The notes: generated by a model from the sequence alone, not told the origin. 64,000 bases of DNA from RUG708 sp050946535 (GCA_050946535.1 JBMNUZ010000002.1:1-64000), one strand, 5' to 3'. Shown: positions 9,081 to 17,569, counted from the stretch's first letter. Numbers and translations: made by a program.

Positions 9081-9749
9081 TTATTCTGCAGGGAAATATA
9101 CACTGAATAATGATGCCCACATCAAAAGCATGTCTTCTATTTCATCCGACATTTCGGAAATCTCCTTTCCTTCCGGAGTTTCCTTCAGTTCCTTCAGCTT
9201 TTTCCTAAGCATCTTCTTTTCATCCGAAGCGAAGTATTTTTCCAGATGGCCCGATGCGTTGAGCAATAATATCAGGCAGGCATTGTCTTCCGATATTTCG
9301 CTGCCTTCGGACAATTCGCGCTTCAGTGTTTCTATCGTCTCGCTGATCACGCTCTTGTCAGGAATTATATGTTTCTTGAAAAATCCTTCTTTTTCTCCTG
9401 TCAAACCCCTGGCAGAAAGAGAAGCTACGATGTCGCCGATGAGTTTTGTCATGAGTTTTCCGTCTGAATCGACATATTTGTTGACGAGTTCCTTTACGGG
9501 GAGCGGAGACTTGGACGCGCTCGTACGGACGATCGAATCGTAGAGCGATCTTAGGTGTTCGAGATTTGAAGGCAGATCTCTGGAGATCGTGATATTCTTA
9601 TCTTCTATTTCTATGCAGCCGTCGAATTTCAGATCGTAAAGTCCGGCCGACAGGATGCAGATCATTTCCTCTTCGGATGTAGATGATATGTTTCCGTTTT
9701 TATTGGCTGCGCATATCCAGTAGCGCTGTGAGATTGTGAGGTCATTCAT
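9081..9749 (-). CDS. GPP34 (Golgi phosphoprotein 3-like) family protein
   Basis: 222 residues, no signal peptide or membrane span. The pattern is that of the GPP34 fold: an opening like LTISQRYWICAANKNGNI, then EEEMICILSAGLYDLKFDGCIEIEDKNI (the 'all-Ala/Leu helix, then R/D-G-xIE' segment) and a late DNACLILLLNASGHLEKYF helix. The eukaryotic member binds phosphatidylinositol-4-phosphate; the role of bacterial members is poorly known. The start follows AGGAAG. It sits among genes of the GG-peptide locus, pointing away from the exporter. A link to peptide secretion or membrane protection is only positional. Confidence 0.65.
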   Translation of the reverse strand: MNDLTISQRYWICAANKNGNISSTSEEEMICILSAGLYDLKFDGCIEIEDKNITISRDLPSNLEHLRSLYDSIVRTSASKSPLPVKELVNKYVDSDGKLMTKLIGDIVASLSARGLTGEKEGFFKKHIIPDKSVISETIETLKRELSEGSEISEDNACLILLLNASGHLEKYFASDEKKMLRKKLKELKETPEGKEISEMSDEIEDMLLMWASLFSVYFPAE

Positions 9750-9770
9750 AAGATCTTCCTTTCTGCCGCA

Positions 9771-9893
9771 GGGTTAAAAAGGCGTGCGAAAACTCGTGCC
9801 ATAATAAAAGGCGCTGATTTCAGCCTGCCCCAACAGGTTAAAAAGGCGTGAGAAAACGCGTGCAAAACAGAAGGCGCTGATTTCTAACTTTCA
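9771..9893. repeat. two imperfect direct repeats of about 60 bp
   Basis: GGTTAAAAAGGCGTG...GGCGCTGATTTC occurs twice, starting near 9775 and 9837, with small differences. It lies between the GPP34-like and DUF5085-like genes and does not extend either reading frame. Confidence 0.7.
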
Positions 9894-9965
9894 GCCGTTT
9901 TACTGCGTAGCGTCCTGGCACCATGTGCCGCCGGAAATCCGTTACTGCAGCAAATGCGTCCGGGT

Positions 9966-10421
9966 TCAGATAATGTTCGGATTAATGCCGACGTACACGT
10001 AAGTCTCGGAGTTTGCAGGGGCGAAAGGATCGACGTTCGTCACCACGCTGTAAGCAGTTGTGATCGGCTGCAGGGAGTTATCCGCTATGTACTGATTGAT
10101 CGCGTTGTACACTTGACCGATGTCAGACGGATTCCCTTTGTAGTACGCGGTTAAAGCGTTCGCTATCTTCAATACAGGCTTGTACTTGTAATTTTCGGCA
10201 TCCTGTATTTCCTTGTCGACCGGGATCAGGATTTCCATGTCGGCTTTGCCGCCCTGCATGCTGTAAGTCGTGCTGATCGGCAGTCCTTTGACTTCCGCGC
10301 CCTCAGCAGCGATCTTTTCTTTCATATCATTCGTGATGGCAGGAAGCTCGTTCTGGCTCACGGTTCCGCGAAAGCTGAAAAGATGGTCGATCTTGAATTC
10401 CTGGTGCTCCTTGATTTCCAT
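9966..10421 (-). CDS. DUF5085-like protein (GyrI-like fold), copy 1
   Basis: 151 residues, soluble, no signal peptide. It is clearly related to the 11340-11792 product. Both begin with a short lead into 'S(F/Y)(R/K)GxVxQ(N/Y)(E/D)LP', continue with 'xxxVxxxxxxxVEIxIPVD(K/R)' and 'IxNALxAxYKGxPSxxxxxYxxIxxYxxDN', and end 'ETYVYVGI/EIRIFVGV'. The order resembles DUF5085 and the GyrI/effector-binding fold. I recognise this by pattern only. The ATG at 10421 is preferred over an upstream one because AAAGGAG precedes it. The neighbourhood suggests an accessory, immunity or sensor role in the peptide locus, unproven. Confidence 0.6.
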   Translation of the reverse strand: MEIKEHQEFKIDHLFSFRGTVSQNELPAITNDMKEKIAAEGAEVKGLPISTTYSMQGGKADMEILIPVDKEIQDAENYKYKPVLKIANALTAYYKGNPSDIGQVYNAINQYIADNSLQPITTAYSVVTNVDPFAPANSETYVYVGINPNII

Positions 10422-10575
10422 TGCTGGCTCCTTTCGGCAAATAGCTGATAACAAAAGTATTTATAAAGTGTTTTATGAAAATGAATGTTTCTTATTGACT
10501 CGACGATTGACGGATCCTGGAACGGCGTCCATCTTGTTTTTTATAGTAAAAAGATGGGGTTTTGCAGTTTAGACA

Positions 10576-10850
10576 TGCGGTCTGAGCGCAACGCACCGGC
10601 ACGCGCAAAACACTCCGTCCATTTCAATAAATAGATTCTTGCGAACCACATCGGTCTGAGCTAAACACACCGGCACGCGAAGAACATCGGCTCGTCCGAA
10701 TAGCGTGTACACAAACGCAACACACCGGTCTGAGCTAAATACACCGGCATGCGCAAAACGCCAGCCTGTGCGAAGCGTGTCAGCCAGTCGTAAAACGCCA
10801 GCCCGTGCGAAGCGCATCTCAACCCGTGTGAATGCTGAGCGCAACGCACA
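10576..10850. repeat. degenerate repeats of a CACCGGCAxGCGxAAAAC-type motif
   Basis: Motifs such as TCTGAGCTAAACACACCGGCA, then (C/A)GCGAAGAAC recur three or four times with drift, followed by GTGCGAAGCG-type units. Long open frames cross it on the minus strand but reflect repeat composition rather than a gene. The flanks (10422-10575 and 10851-11287) contain nothing else I recognise. Confidence 0.6.
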
Positions 10851-11287
10851 GACCCATGAAAAACGGTGTGGTTTCCCGGAATTATCGTAGAACGGTATGT
10901 GGCATTTCATCAAGAAAAATCCTCGTTAAACCTTTGTATATGTCTGATGAAAACGATGCGGCACACAGGCCCGGGGCATCATCCAGATGGACGAGAAGAG
11001 CGGCTGGATGAGGAAACGCAAGGCATGCAGCCATGTGGCACGGATTCAGGGAACATAAATATTCATTGAAATGCACAATAATTGGCGCATACAAACGCGC
11101 AAAAAACCGAGAAATAATCGATAAATATCTGCGACATATATGAAGGAAAAACTGCGTTGAAATTGTTAATAATAAAACTCGTGATCTTTACTTGCCGGCA
11201 ATACATATATAACCAAGAGTTTTCTTGAAAATACAGATTATGTATTATAACTTAAACATGTCGATGAAATAATTATTCAAGCTGATT

Positions 11288-11327
11288 ATTCGTTGTGAAA
11301 CGATTTGATTCGTTGTGAAACGATTTG
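11288..11327. repeat. perfect 20-bp tandem duplication
   Basis: A 20-base unit beginning ATTCGTTGTG is repeated back to back at 11288-11307 and 11308-11327, ending 12 bases before the ATG of the second DUF5085-like gene. It could be an operator duplicate or a recent slippage event. Confidence 0.85.
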
Positions 11328-11339
11328 CAGAGGTACATC

Positions 11340-11792
11340 ATGGTAGAAATCACAAATATTCAAAATTACGTGATCAAAAATGTTCTCAGCTACAAAGGAA
11401 GTGTGGATCAGTACGATCTGCCGCAGCTGAGAGCGGAAATAGAAGAAGCTGTCAGGACAAGCGGTGCCGTTCAGTGCAGAAACGTGATTACTGCTGTTCA
11501 GAGGGTGAGTCAGACCAAATACAATGTGGAGGTCATCGTTCCGCTTGACAGAAAGACAGATGATACAGGCAGATTCGCCTTTCACGACGAACTGAACATA
11601 GGCAATGCACTGGTTGCCAGTTACAAGGGCAGCCCTTCCAACGTTCAGGATGCATATGAAAAGATAAAGGATTATATGTCAGATAACGATCTTCACGAGT
11701 CGACGATGAGATACACGGAACCCGTCAGGGTAAATCCTGCAGATCCCGATGATTCTGAGATCAGGATATTTGTAGGTGTGGCATCAGATTGA
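11340..11792 (+). CDS. DUF5085-like protein (GyrI-like fold), copy 2
   Basis: 150 residues, paralogue of the 9966-10421 product, in the opposite orientation with about 0.9 kb between the two starts. The shared blocks are VLSYKGSVDQYDLP, YNVEVIVPLDRK, IGNALVASYKGSPSNVQDAY and EIRIFVGV. No membrane segment or signal peptide. The start ATG follows AGAGGT; a TTG five codons upstream lacks a ribosome binding site. A strong terminator follows, so it is probably transcribed separately from the peptide genes at 11941 and 12160. Confidence 0.6.
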   Translation: MVEITNIQNYVIKNVLSYKGSVDQYDLPQLRAEIEEAVRTSGAVQCRNVITAVQRVSQTKYNVEVIVPLDRKTDDTGRFAFHDELNIGNALVASYKGSPSNVQDAYEKIKDYMSDNDLHESTMRYTEPVRVNPADPDDSEIRIFVGVASD

Positions 11793-11810
11793 CGTCATAC
11801 CTTTTTTAGT

Positions 11811-11845
11811 TATAAAACAGGATCTTGCCGGCTTTCTGTTTTATA
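11811..11845 (+). terminator. intrinsic terminator after DUF5085-like copy 2
   Basis: TATAAAACAG (11811-11820) pairs perfectly with CTGTTTTATA (11836-11845), followed by TATTTCTC. Confidence 0.65.
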
Positions 11846-11940
11846 TATTTCTCACGGGTTTGTTATATCCTGGCCAGATAGGATGAACTCATGAAAATTC
11901 AGTTTGTTGAGTTGTTTGAGTTGAATAAGGAGAAAGAGTC

Positions 11941-12081
11941 ATGGAATTTACTGAACTCACACAGAACGAAGCCCTTGATGTCAATGGCGGAATCGCTGGT
12001 AGTATACTCGTTGCCCTCTTCTGTGCAGGATTTGCTGCTGGTATAACTTGCGGTCTTCACAGAAAGGATCACAAAAAATAG
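11941..12081 (+). CDS. double-glycine leader peptide 2 (class II bacteriocin-like)
   Basis: A 46-residue precursor. The leader MEFTELTQNEALDVNGG fits the class II consensus (LTxxEaxxVxGG), with Gly-Gly at 16-17. The 29-residue core starts IAGSILVALFCAGFAAG, has two Cys, a GFAAG (GxxxG) motif and a basic tail HRKDHKK, as expected of a short membrane-active helix. The ATG follows AAGGAG. The next peptide begins 78 bases later, suggesting co-expression as a two-component bacteriocin. Processing and export by the C39 transporter at 13563 is inferred. Confidence 0.8.
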   Translation: MEFTELTQNEALDVNGGIAGSILVALFCAGFAAGITCGLHRKDHKK

Positions 12082-12159
12082 TCTGATCATCTGTCGTAAT
12101 CAGAATTGACGAGCATCATTTTTACTTAGTATCCAGAAATTTTTAGGAGGAAATTAATT

Positions 12160-12312
12160 ATGACAAGTTTTGTAGAACTCACAGAAAATGAACTTATGGA
12201 CATCGATGGCGGAATTGTTTGGGTTCCTATCCTTATCGCAGCTGCTAAGTGCGCTGCAGCTTTAGGCGGCGGCATCGCAGTCGGATATGGCGTTGCATGG
12301 CTCCTTGGCTAA
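12160..12312 (+). CDS. double-glycine leader peptide 3 (class II bacteriocin-like)
   Basis: A 50-residue precursor with leader MTSFVELTENELMDIDGG, very close to the leader consensus of class IIb bacteriocins of the lactobin/cerein 7B type. The 32-residue core starts IVWVPILIAAAKCAAALGGG, has one Cys, and contains a GGIAVG (GxxxG) motif. AGGAGG at 12145-12150 precedes the ATG. Together with peptide 2 it forms a plausible two-peptide pair. The core is not one I can match to a named bacteriocin. Confidence 0.82.
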   Translation: MTSFVELTENELMDIDGGIVWVPILIAAAKCAAALGGGIAVGYGVAWLLG

Positions 12313-12433
12313 TAGCCGGATAATCAGATAATAGATTCGAACTGCGTCCGGACTGCTTTCATGCTTATCTTTCGCAAGATCCGGGCGTTTAAGAAAAATT
12401 ATCTGCTGTTTTTAAGCGATAATACTTCGTTAT

Positions 12434-12486
12434 AGTATCACCTGCCAATGTTATTATAGTCGCTTTAATAACCGGCAGGTGGTATT
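12434..12486. other. long imperfect hairpin after the peptide genes
   Basis: CACCTGCC (12439-12446) pairs with GGCAGGTG (12474-12481), and inside it GTTATTA pairs with TAATAAC. No T-run follows, so it may limit transcription or stabilise the peptide mRNA rather than act as an intrinsic terminator. Confidence 0.5.
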
Positions 12487-12577
12487 GGCGGAGTCACTGT
12501 GCAGCATCCTCGATGCAAGCGAATGATTCGGCGATAATGTTCATTGCAGCATTCATGAATGATTAAAGGAGGCTTAT

Positions 12578-12808
12578 ATGAACGAGTACGATAAGCTTTC
12601 GGGTTATATATTGACAGGCCTCTGCCTTGGTATTGCAATCGGGCTTATGTTTACTCAGATATTCGGAGACGAGGCTCTCTTATTTGGAGTTGCTTTCGGG
12701 GCTTCCGGAGGGCTGGCGGTTGGAGCTGTGATCTGTCATTTGCGTATAAAAAAGAAACAGCCTCCTGAGGAAGAAGAGCCCGGCAGAGGAAACGACCATA
12801 GGGAATGA
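12578..12808 (+). CDS. small two-helix glycine-zipper membrane protein (candidate immunity protein)
   Basis: 76 residues with two membrane segments (about 8-27 and 33-53) rich in GxxxG spacing (GLCLGIAIG, GVAFGASGG), and a charged C-terminal tail ending in a Glu/Pro cluster. AAAGGAGG precedes the ATG. It is similar in layout and sequence to the 13221 product (common pattern IGLM..T.I.G...L.FG...G..GG). Its position between bacteriocin-like peptides and their exporter is where immunity proteins usually lie. That role is inferred. Confidence 0.7.
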   Translation: MNEYDKLSGYILTGLCLGIAIGLMFTQIFGDEALLFGVAFGASGGLAVGAVICHLRIKKKQPPEEEEPGRGNDHRE

Positions 12809-13220
12809 TTCCGTATAAATAACCGGATAAAAAAATCAGATATGAGAAAAAGAACGTGCAGGACGCTGTACAAGGAATAACAGGGAACGGACTAGTGCCA
12901 GTCTGCTCCCTGTTGCTGTAATAAGGGGAGCGTCATCGCGCGGGTTTACAGATATAGCGATAAATATAGGACGGCCCGCAACTTAGATAGACGCGGAAAG
13001 ACGGATCGCAATATTTCAGATAGCAGTACGTCAGATCGAAGTACGTCTGATAACAGCAGGCAGGCCGCTGCTCCGCAGTTCCCGTTTACTTCGGGATAAT
13101 CAAGTTATAACGCAGTGTTTACTTGTAAATCAGGGCTTTCTACCTTACGGTATTTATTAGGATAATTCTGAATACGTATCGTTATATTTGAACATGAAGA
13201 AAGGCGTGAAGGTGAGAATT
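12809..13220. other. intergenic, repeats and one hairpin, no gene
   Basis: Contains AACAGGGA...TCCCTGTT (12879-12914), which forms an 8-bp stem without a T-run, and partial repeats of a CAGATAGCAGTACGTC-like motif around 13015-13060. No coding signal recognised. Confidence 0.5.
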
Positions 13221-13448
13221 ATGAAAGAAACAGAAGAAAAAGAAAAAGATATAGTTGGCAATTCCATGCTGTACGGAGTAACCATAGGATGCTGTATAGG
13301 ATTGATGCTCACCAGCATTGCCGGATACGCTGCTCTGGCTTTCGGAGCGGGCGCAGGCGTCCTGGGAGGAGCCGTTTTCGGAGCTATTTACGAATATAAT
13401 CACAAAGGAACGACAGACAAGAAAGACAGCGCCGAAAAATCGGAATAA
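13221..13448 (+). CDS. small two-helix glycine-zipper membrane protein (candidate immunity protein)
   Basis: 75 residues with a short charged N-terminus, two Gly-rich membrane spans (GVTIGCCIGLMLTSIAG and FGAGAGVLGGAVFGAIY) and a charged tail KDSAEKSE. It is a paralogue of the 12578 product. I chose the ATG at 13221 because AAGGTGAG lies 5 bases upstream; earlier ATG/TTG codons have no ribosome binding site. Two such proteins for two or three peptides would fit an immunity function, although helper roles in export are also possible. Confidence 0.65.
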   Translation: MKETEEKEKDIVGNSMLYGVTIGCCIGLMLTSIAGYAALAFGAGAGVLGGAVFGAIYEYNHKGTTDKKDSAEKSE

Positions 13449-13562
13449 AACGAGCGTAATCAATTTATCAACTAATTTTTCCAGCAAGGCAGGAACATCA
13501 GATTTTTTCGCCAAAGCAGAAACATCAGATTTTTTCCAGCTGGATGAAAACATCAATAATTT

Positions 13563-15761
13563 ATGAGATATTACTGTATTAAACAATATGATATCACCGA
13601 CTGCGGCGCGGCCTGCCTGGCCACTATCTGCAAGCAGAACGGCTACAAGATCGGGATTACCAGAATCAGAGAGATCGCAGGAACAGACCGTCAGGGAACA
13701 AATGTGTACGGTCTGATAAAGGCCGCGGAAGAGCTCGGATTCGACGCGAAGGGTGTCAAGGGACAGAGAGACTCCATCTTCACGCAGTTTCCGCTGCCCT
13801 GCATCGCGCACGTAATCGTGGACGGCAGTCTGCAGCATTACGTCGTCATACATAAAGTTACAAAAAAGAAGATAATCATAGCAGATCCGGGCGAAGGCAA
13901 GGTTATAAAGCTGACTCCTGAAGAATTCTTCGGGGAAGTGCATGAAGATGGCAAGCCGCCAAAATATCGCTGGACCGGAGTGCTCATACTTCTTGTAAAG
14001 AACGAATCGTTCAAAAAGGGAAAAGAAACGAAGGGGCTCTTCGGACGCTTCTTCCATCTGTTGCTGCCGCAGAGAAAGCTTTTAATTCATATATTTTTCG
14101 CTTCACTGATCTATACCATTCTCGGTATTCTGGCGGCATTCTATTTTCAGGAGCTCATCGACAGCGTGCTCCCGGATTCACTGACAAAAACTCTGACGAC
14201 TTTGTCCGTGGGAGTAATACTGCTGAACGTATTCAAGGTAATAATAGACGCGTTCAGGCAGCATCTGATGCTGTACCTGAGTCAGAAACTCGATATTGAG
14301 CTGCTCCTGAAGTATTACCATCACGTCACGTCGCTGCCGATGAACTTCTTCAATACGAGGAAAGTCGGTGAAATCATTTCCAGATTTAACGACGCGAGCA
14401 AAGTCAGAGACGCCATCTCCGGCGCGACGCTCACAGTCATGATAGACACGATCATGGCAACCGTGGGTGCCGTCATTCTCTACCTGCAGAACGGAAAGAT
14501 GTTTGCCATAGCTGTCATCATGGTCGTTCTCTACGTCGTGATCGTGTTCAGCTTCAACAAGCTGTACAAAGAACAGAACCGCAACGAGATGGAGGACAAC
14601 GCCCAGCTCACGTCTTACATGGTTGAATCGCTCAACGGCATTCAGACCGTCAAGGCGTACAATGCGGAACGCAAGGTAAACATGGAGACCGAGTCTAAAT
14701 TCATCAAGCTGCTCAGGAGCGTATTCAAGCTCACGCTGACGAGCAATATCCAGAATTCGCTTAAGACATTCGTCGAACTCGTCGGCGGAGTCATCATCAT
14801 CTGGGTCGGCGCAGTCGGCGTTCTCAATGGAGAGATGACGATCGGCGGACTCGTAACATTCAATTCACTTCTCGTATATTTCCTCGATCCTGTAAAGAAC
14901 CTCATAAATCTGCAGCCAGAAATGCAGACTGCCGTAGTCGCGGCTGACAGACTGGGCGAAATCCTCGATCTGGAGTCGGAGAAAAAGGAAAACGAATACC
15001 GCAAGATGAAACCCGAGAGTCTTGCTGCAGACATCGAGATGAAAAACGTGAGCTTCCGGTACGGAAAGCGCAGGAAGGTGCTTGAAGACATAAATGTAAC
15101 CATAAAAAGAGGCCAGAAGGTTGCGTTTGTAGGAGAAAGCGGTTCGGGAAAGACGACTCTTGCAAAGCTGCTGCTGCATTTCGACAAACCTGAGACAGGT
15201 GAAATCACGATAAACGGAGTCAACATCGATGACATTCAGCTCGAATGCCTCAGAGAGAAGATAGCGTACATTCCGCAGGAGACGTTCCTCTTCAGCGGCA
15301 CGATATATGAAAATCTGACTCTCGGCATGGATTCGGCTACTCTCGACGATGTCATCGAAGCCGCAAAGATAGCACAGGCGCACGACTTCATCAACGAACT
15401 GCCGCTGCGTTACGAGACGATGCTCGATGAAAACGGAGCAAATCTCTCCGGCGGACAGAGACAGCGTCTCTCGATTGCGCGTGCCATGCTCAAGAAACCC
15501 GATATTCTCATACTCGACGAGGCGACGAGCAATCTCGACGCGATCACCGAACGCGCGCTCGACAAGACGATTAGCGAGTACGCAAAAGACAAGACGGTCA
15601 TATTCATAGCTCACAGACTCAGCACGATCAAGAACTGCGACATGATCTACGTCATGCAGAAAGGAAAAATCATTGAAAGCGGCACTCACAGGGAATTGAC
15701 GGAACTCGGCGGCCAGTACGCAGAGCTCGTAAAACAGCAATCGCTTGAAGATGCCGGTTAA
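13563..15761 (+). CDS. C39 peptidase-containing ABC transporter (bacteriocin processing and export)
   Basis: 732 residues with the three-part layout of LcnC/ComA/BlpA-type exporters. An N-terminal C39 cysteine peptidase has Gln8, catalytic Cys14 in TDCGAACLA, His92 in QHYVVIH and Asp108 in ADPG. The six-helix membrane domain is at about 165-450. The nucleotide-binding domain has Walker A GESGSGKTT, signature LSGGQRQRLSIARA, Walker B ILILDEATSNLD and the switch His in IAHRLS. It should cut GG leaders in the cytoplasm and export the cores. All catalytic residues are intact. The HlyD-like partner starts 27 bases downstream. Confidence 0.95.
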   Translation: MRYYCIKQYDITDCGAACLATICKQNGYKIGITRIREIAGTDRQGTNVYGLIKAAEELGFDAKGVKGQRDSIFTQFPLPCIAHVIVDGSLQHYVVIHKVTKKKIIIADPGEGKVIKLTPEEFFGEVHEDGKPPKYRWTGVLILLVKNESFKKGKETKGLFGRFFHLLLPQRKLLIHIFFASLIYTILGILAAFYFQELIDSVLPDSLTKTLTTLSVGVILLNVFKVIIDAFRQHLMLYLSQKLDIELLLKYYHHVTSLPMNFFNTRKVGEIISRFNDASKVRDAISGATLTVMIDTIMATVGAVILYLQNGKMFAIAVIMVVLYVVIVFSFNKLYKEQNRNEMEDNAQLTSYMVESLNGIQTVKAYNAERKVNMETESKFIKLLRSVFKLTLTSNIQNSLKTFVELVGGVIIIWVGAVGVLNGEMTIGGLVTFNSLLVYFLDPVKNLINLQPEMQTAVVAADRLGEILDLESEKKENEYRKMKPESLAADIEMKNVSFRYGKRRKVLEDINVTIKRGQKVAFVGESGSGKTTLAKLLLHFDKPETGEITINGVNIDDIQLECLREKIAYIPQETFLFSGTIYENLTLGMDSATLDDVIEAAKIAQAHDFINELPLRYETMLDENGANLSGGQRQRLSIARAMLKKPDILILDEATSNLDAITERALDKTISEYAKDKTVIFIAHRLSTIKNCDMIYVMQKGKIIESGTHRELTELGGQYAELVKQQSLEDAG

Positions 15762-15788
15762 CAGCCGATTAACAGAAGGAGCCAGTGA

Positions 15789-17339
15789 ATGAAGCCGATC
15801 ATCGTTGATATGAAAGATATGGGCGACAGCAAGGAGGTGTATGAATCACGTCCTGCCAAAGCTGTAGTCTATACGATATATGTCATCTTAGCCATCATAC
15901 TCGTGGCGCTCATCTGGATGACCGTGTACAAAGTGGACGTCGTGGCAAAGGGAAACGGAATTTTCAGAAGCAGCCAGGACGCGAACGATATAAGCTGCAA
16001 GGTTACCGGAAGCATCGAGAAGTGTTATGTAGATGACGGAGAACACGTGGACAAAGGCGATGTCCTGTATCTGCTGAATGTGGATGCGCTGTCAGACACG
16101 ATATCAACTTATCAGGAGCAGCTGAATCAGTACAACGACAGGATGGATATGCTCGACGCGTACGCGGCCAGCCTGGACGGAGACGAGAGCATACTGGACG
16201 CTTACTCGGACAATCCGTATTATCAGGAGTTCGTCAACAGGCGGAATCTGCTCTTCGCAAACATAAAGGCCGAATCAGACAACATGAGCGGCCAGACGTC
16301 TGTCTACGAGGGAACTATCGCAGACCTCAACGATAGTATTTCGCAGTATCAGACTAAGATAGACAAGCTCAGTCAGGCTGAAAACTGCGTAACTTCCAGA
16401 AAGAATACGTTCAGCAGCAGCGACAGCTATTATTACAGCATCGTGAGCAGCTACCTGTCTTCGTGGAATTATACTTCTGCGCAGTACGACAACAAGATAT
16501 CCGATTATCAGAAGCAGCTGGACGCATACAGGACCCAGCTGTCCCAGGCGGGACAGGACAGCGCGTCGATCAGCCAGCAGATATCAGACCTGAATTCAAC
16601 TATCAGCAGCGCTCAGTCGGAAAAGTCAAAGGCTTTGAGCGATCTCGAGCTTCAGGAGATAACTTCGCTCGAGCAGCAGATAGAGACTTGCAGGGAAAGC
16701 ATAAATTCGCTCAAATCCAATGTTTCTTCGTCGGATCTCCAGCTGCAGGCGCTCAACCCTGACACGGAAGAGACGAAGAGGCAGATATCGATCCTCACTG
16801 AAAAAGGCAACATCGCGACAGAAAAACTGAACTGCCAGCAGCAGATAGACGAGTGCAGCGCTCAGCTCGACGGGTACGAGATACAGGACGACAACTGCAA
16901 GCTGAAAGCCAGTTCGTCAGGATACTATTATGCCGCCGACGAATACAAGACGGGCCAGTACATACAGCAGGGCACTACGATAGGATCGATATATCCGGAA
17001 AAGGAATCGAAATACTACGCGGAACTCTATGTGGACAACTCCGACATAGCGAAGATAAAGGTAGGTCAGAAAGTAAAATTCGAGATAGCTGCTTATCCGT
17101 CGAGCGAATACGGATACTTCACTGGCAAAGTGGACAATATTTCGAAGGACATAACAGTCGACCAGAACAGCGGCGGAGCGTACTACGTAGTCCGTGTAAA
17201 ATGCGACGATATGACTGTCAAGAACAGCGAAGGCCAGACCGGCAGCCTGAAAAACGGCATGGCGTGCCAGGGAAAGATAATAGTCGACCGCAAGTCGGTG
17301 CTGAGATACGTGCTCGAGAAGATAGATCTGTTAGACTGA
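15789..17339 (+). CDS. HlyD/LcnD-type secretion accessory protein
   Basis: 516 residues. A short cytoplasmic start is followed by one membrane span (about 25-50, IYVILAIILVALIWMTV). The first half of a lipoyl-like domain is GSIEKCYVDDGEHVDKGD. A long Gln/Ser/Asp-rich coiled coil runs from about 105 to 360, then the second lipoyl half and a beta-barrel region (YYAELYVDNSDIAKIKVGQKV). This is the membrane-fusion partner of C39 ABC exporters (MesE/LcnD/BlpB group). It directly follows the transporter gene with GAAGGAG as ribosome binding site, so they form one operon. The coiled coil is long for a Gram-positive, presumably spanning the wall. Confidence 0.9.
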   Translation: MKPIIVDMKDMGDSKEVYESRPAKAVVYTIYVILAIILVALIWMTVYKVDVVAKGNGIFRSSQDANDISCKVTGSIEKCYVDDGEHVDKGDVLYLLNVDALSDTISTYQEQLNQYNDRMDMLDAYAASLDGDESILDAYSDNPYYQEFVNRRNLLFANIKAESDNMSGQTSVYEGTIADLNDSISQYQTKIDKLSQAENCVTSRKNTFSSSDSYYYSIVSSYLSSWNYTSAQYDNKISDYQKQLDAYRTQLSQAGQDSASISQQISDLNSTISSAQSEKSKALSDLELQEITSLEQQIETCRESINSLKSNVSSSDLQLQALNPDTEETKRQISILTEKGNIATEKLNCQQQIDECSAQLDGYEIQDDNCKLKASSSGYYYAADEYKTGQYIQQGTTIGSIYPEKESKYYAELYVDNSDIAKIKVGQKVKFEIAAYPSSEYGYFTGKVDNISKDITVDQNSGGAYYVVRVKCDDMTVKNSEGQTGSLKNGMACQGKIIVDRKSVLRYVLEKIDLLD

Positions 17340-17480
17340 TCGTTTGCAAGGGCAGGCGAAGCGCAAACAAAAATGAGATGTAACGCAAGTGGCAAGCTAA
17401 GTGCAAAACCTTGATGCAGCGCACAGAACAAGCGCAATGCGCGTATCAGCCCAGGCGCAGCGATCGGAACATACACAACA
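17340..17480. repeat. degenerate GCGCAA-rich repeats after the exporter operon
   Basis: Short drifting units such as GCAGGCGAAGCGCAAAC, AAGTGCAAAACC, AAGCGCAATGCG and CCCAGGCGCAGCG follow the stop codon immediately. They do not extend the reading frame. Confidence 0.45.
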
Positions 17481-17524
17481 CGCAAAACAGATATATAAAA
17501 ACATATTTGCAGAAATGACTTTCT

Positions 17525-17569
17525 ACAGCCCAGCCGGCAATCACTCGATTGCCGGCTGGGCTGTTTTTT
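17525..17569 (+). terminator. strong intrinsic terminator of the exporter operon
   Basis: ACAGCCCAGCCGGCAAT (17525-17541) pairs perfectly with ATTGCCGGCTGGGCTGT (17548-17564) across a 6-base loop, followed by a T-run. Confidence 0.95.

Noticed and set aside
10569..10913. 114-codon minus-strand frame in the repeat region
   Set aside because: Its protein merely repeats FARAGVLRL-like strings that follow from the DNA repeats; no ribosome binding site.
13182..14057. 291-codon open frame on the minus strand opposite the ABC exporter
   Set aside because: Overlaps the peptide exporter and small membrane protein genes, has no ribosome binding site and no recognisable domain. It is a shadow of the plus-strand genes.
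14642..15740. Long minus-strand frames opposite the exporter ATPase domain
   Set aside because: Composition reflects the complement of a well-conserved ABC domain; no start signal or family pattern.
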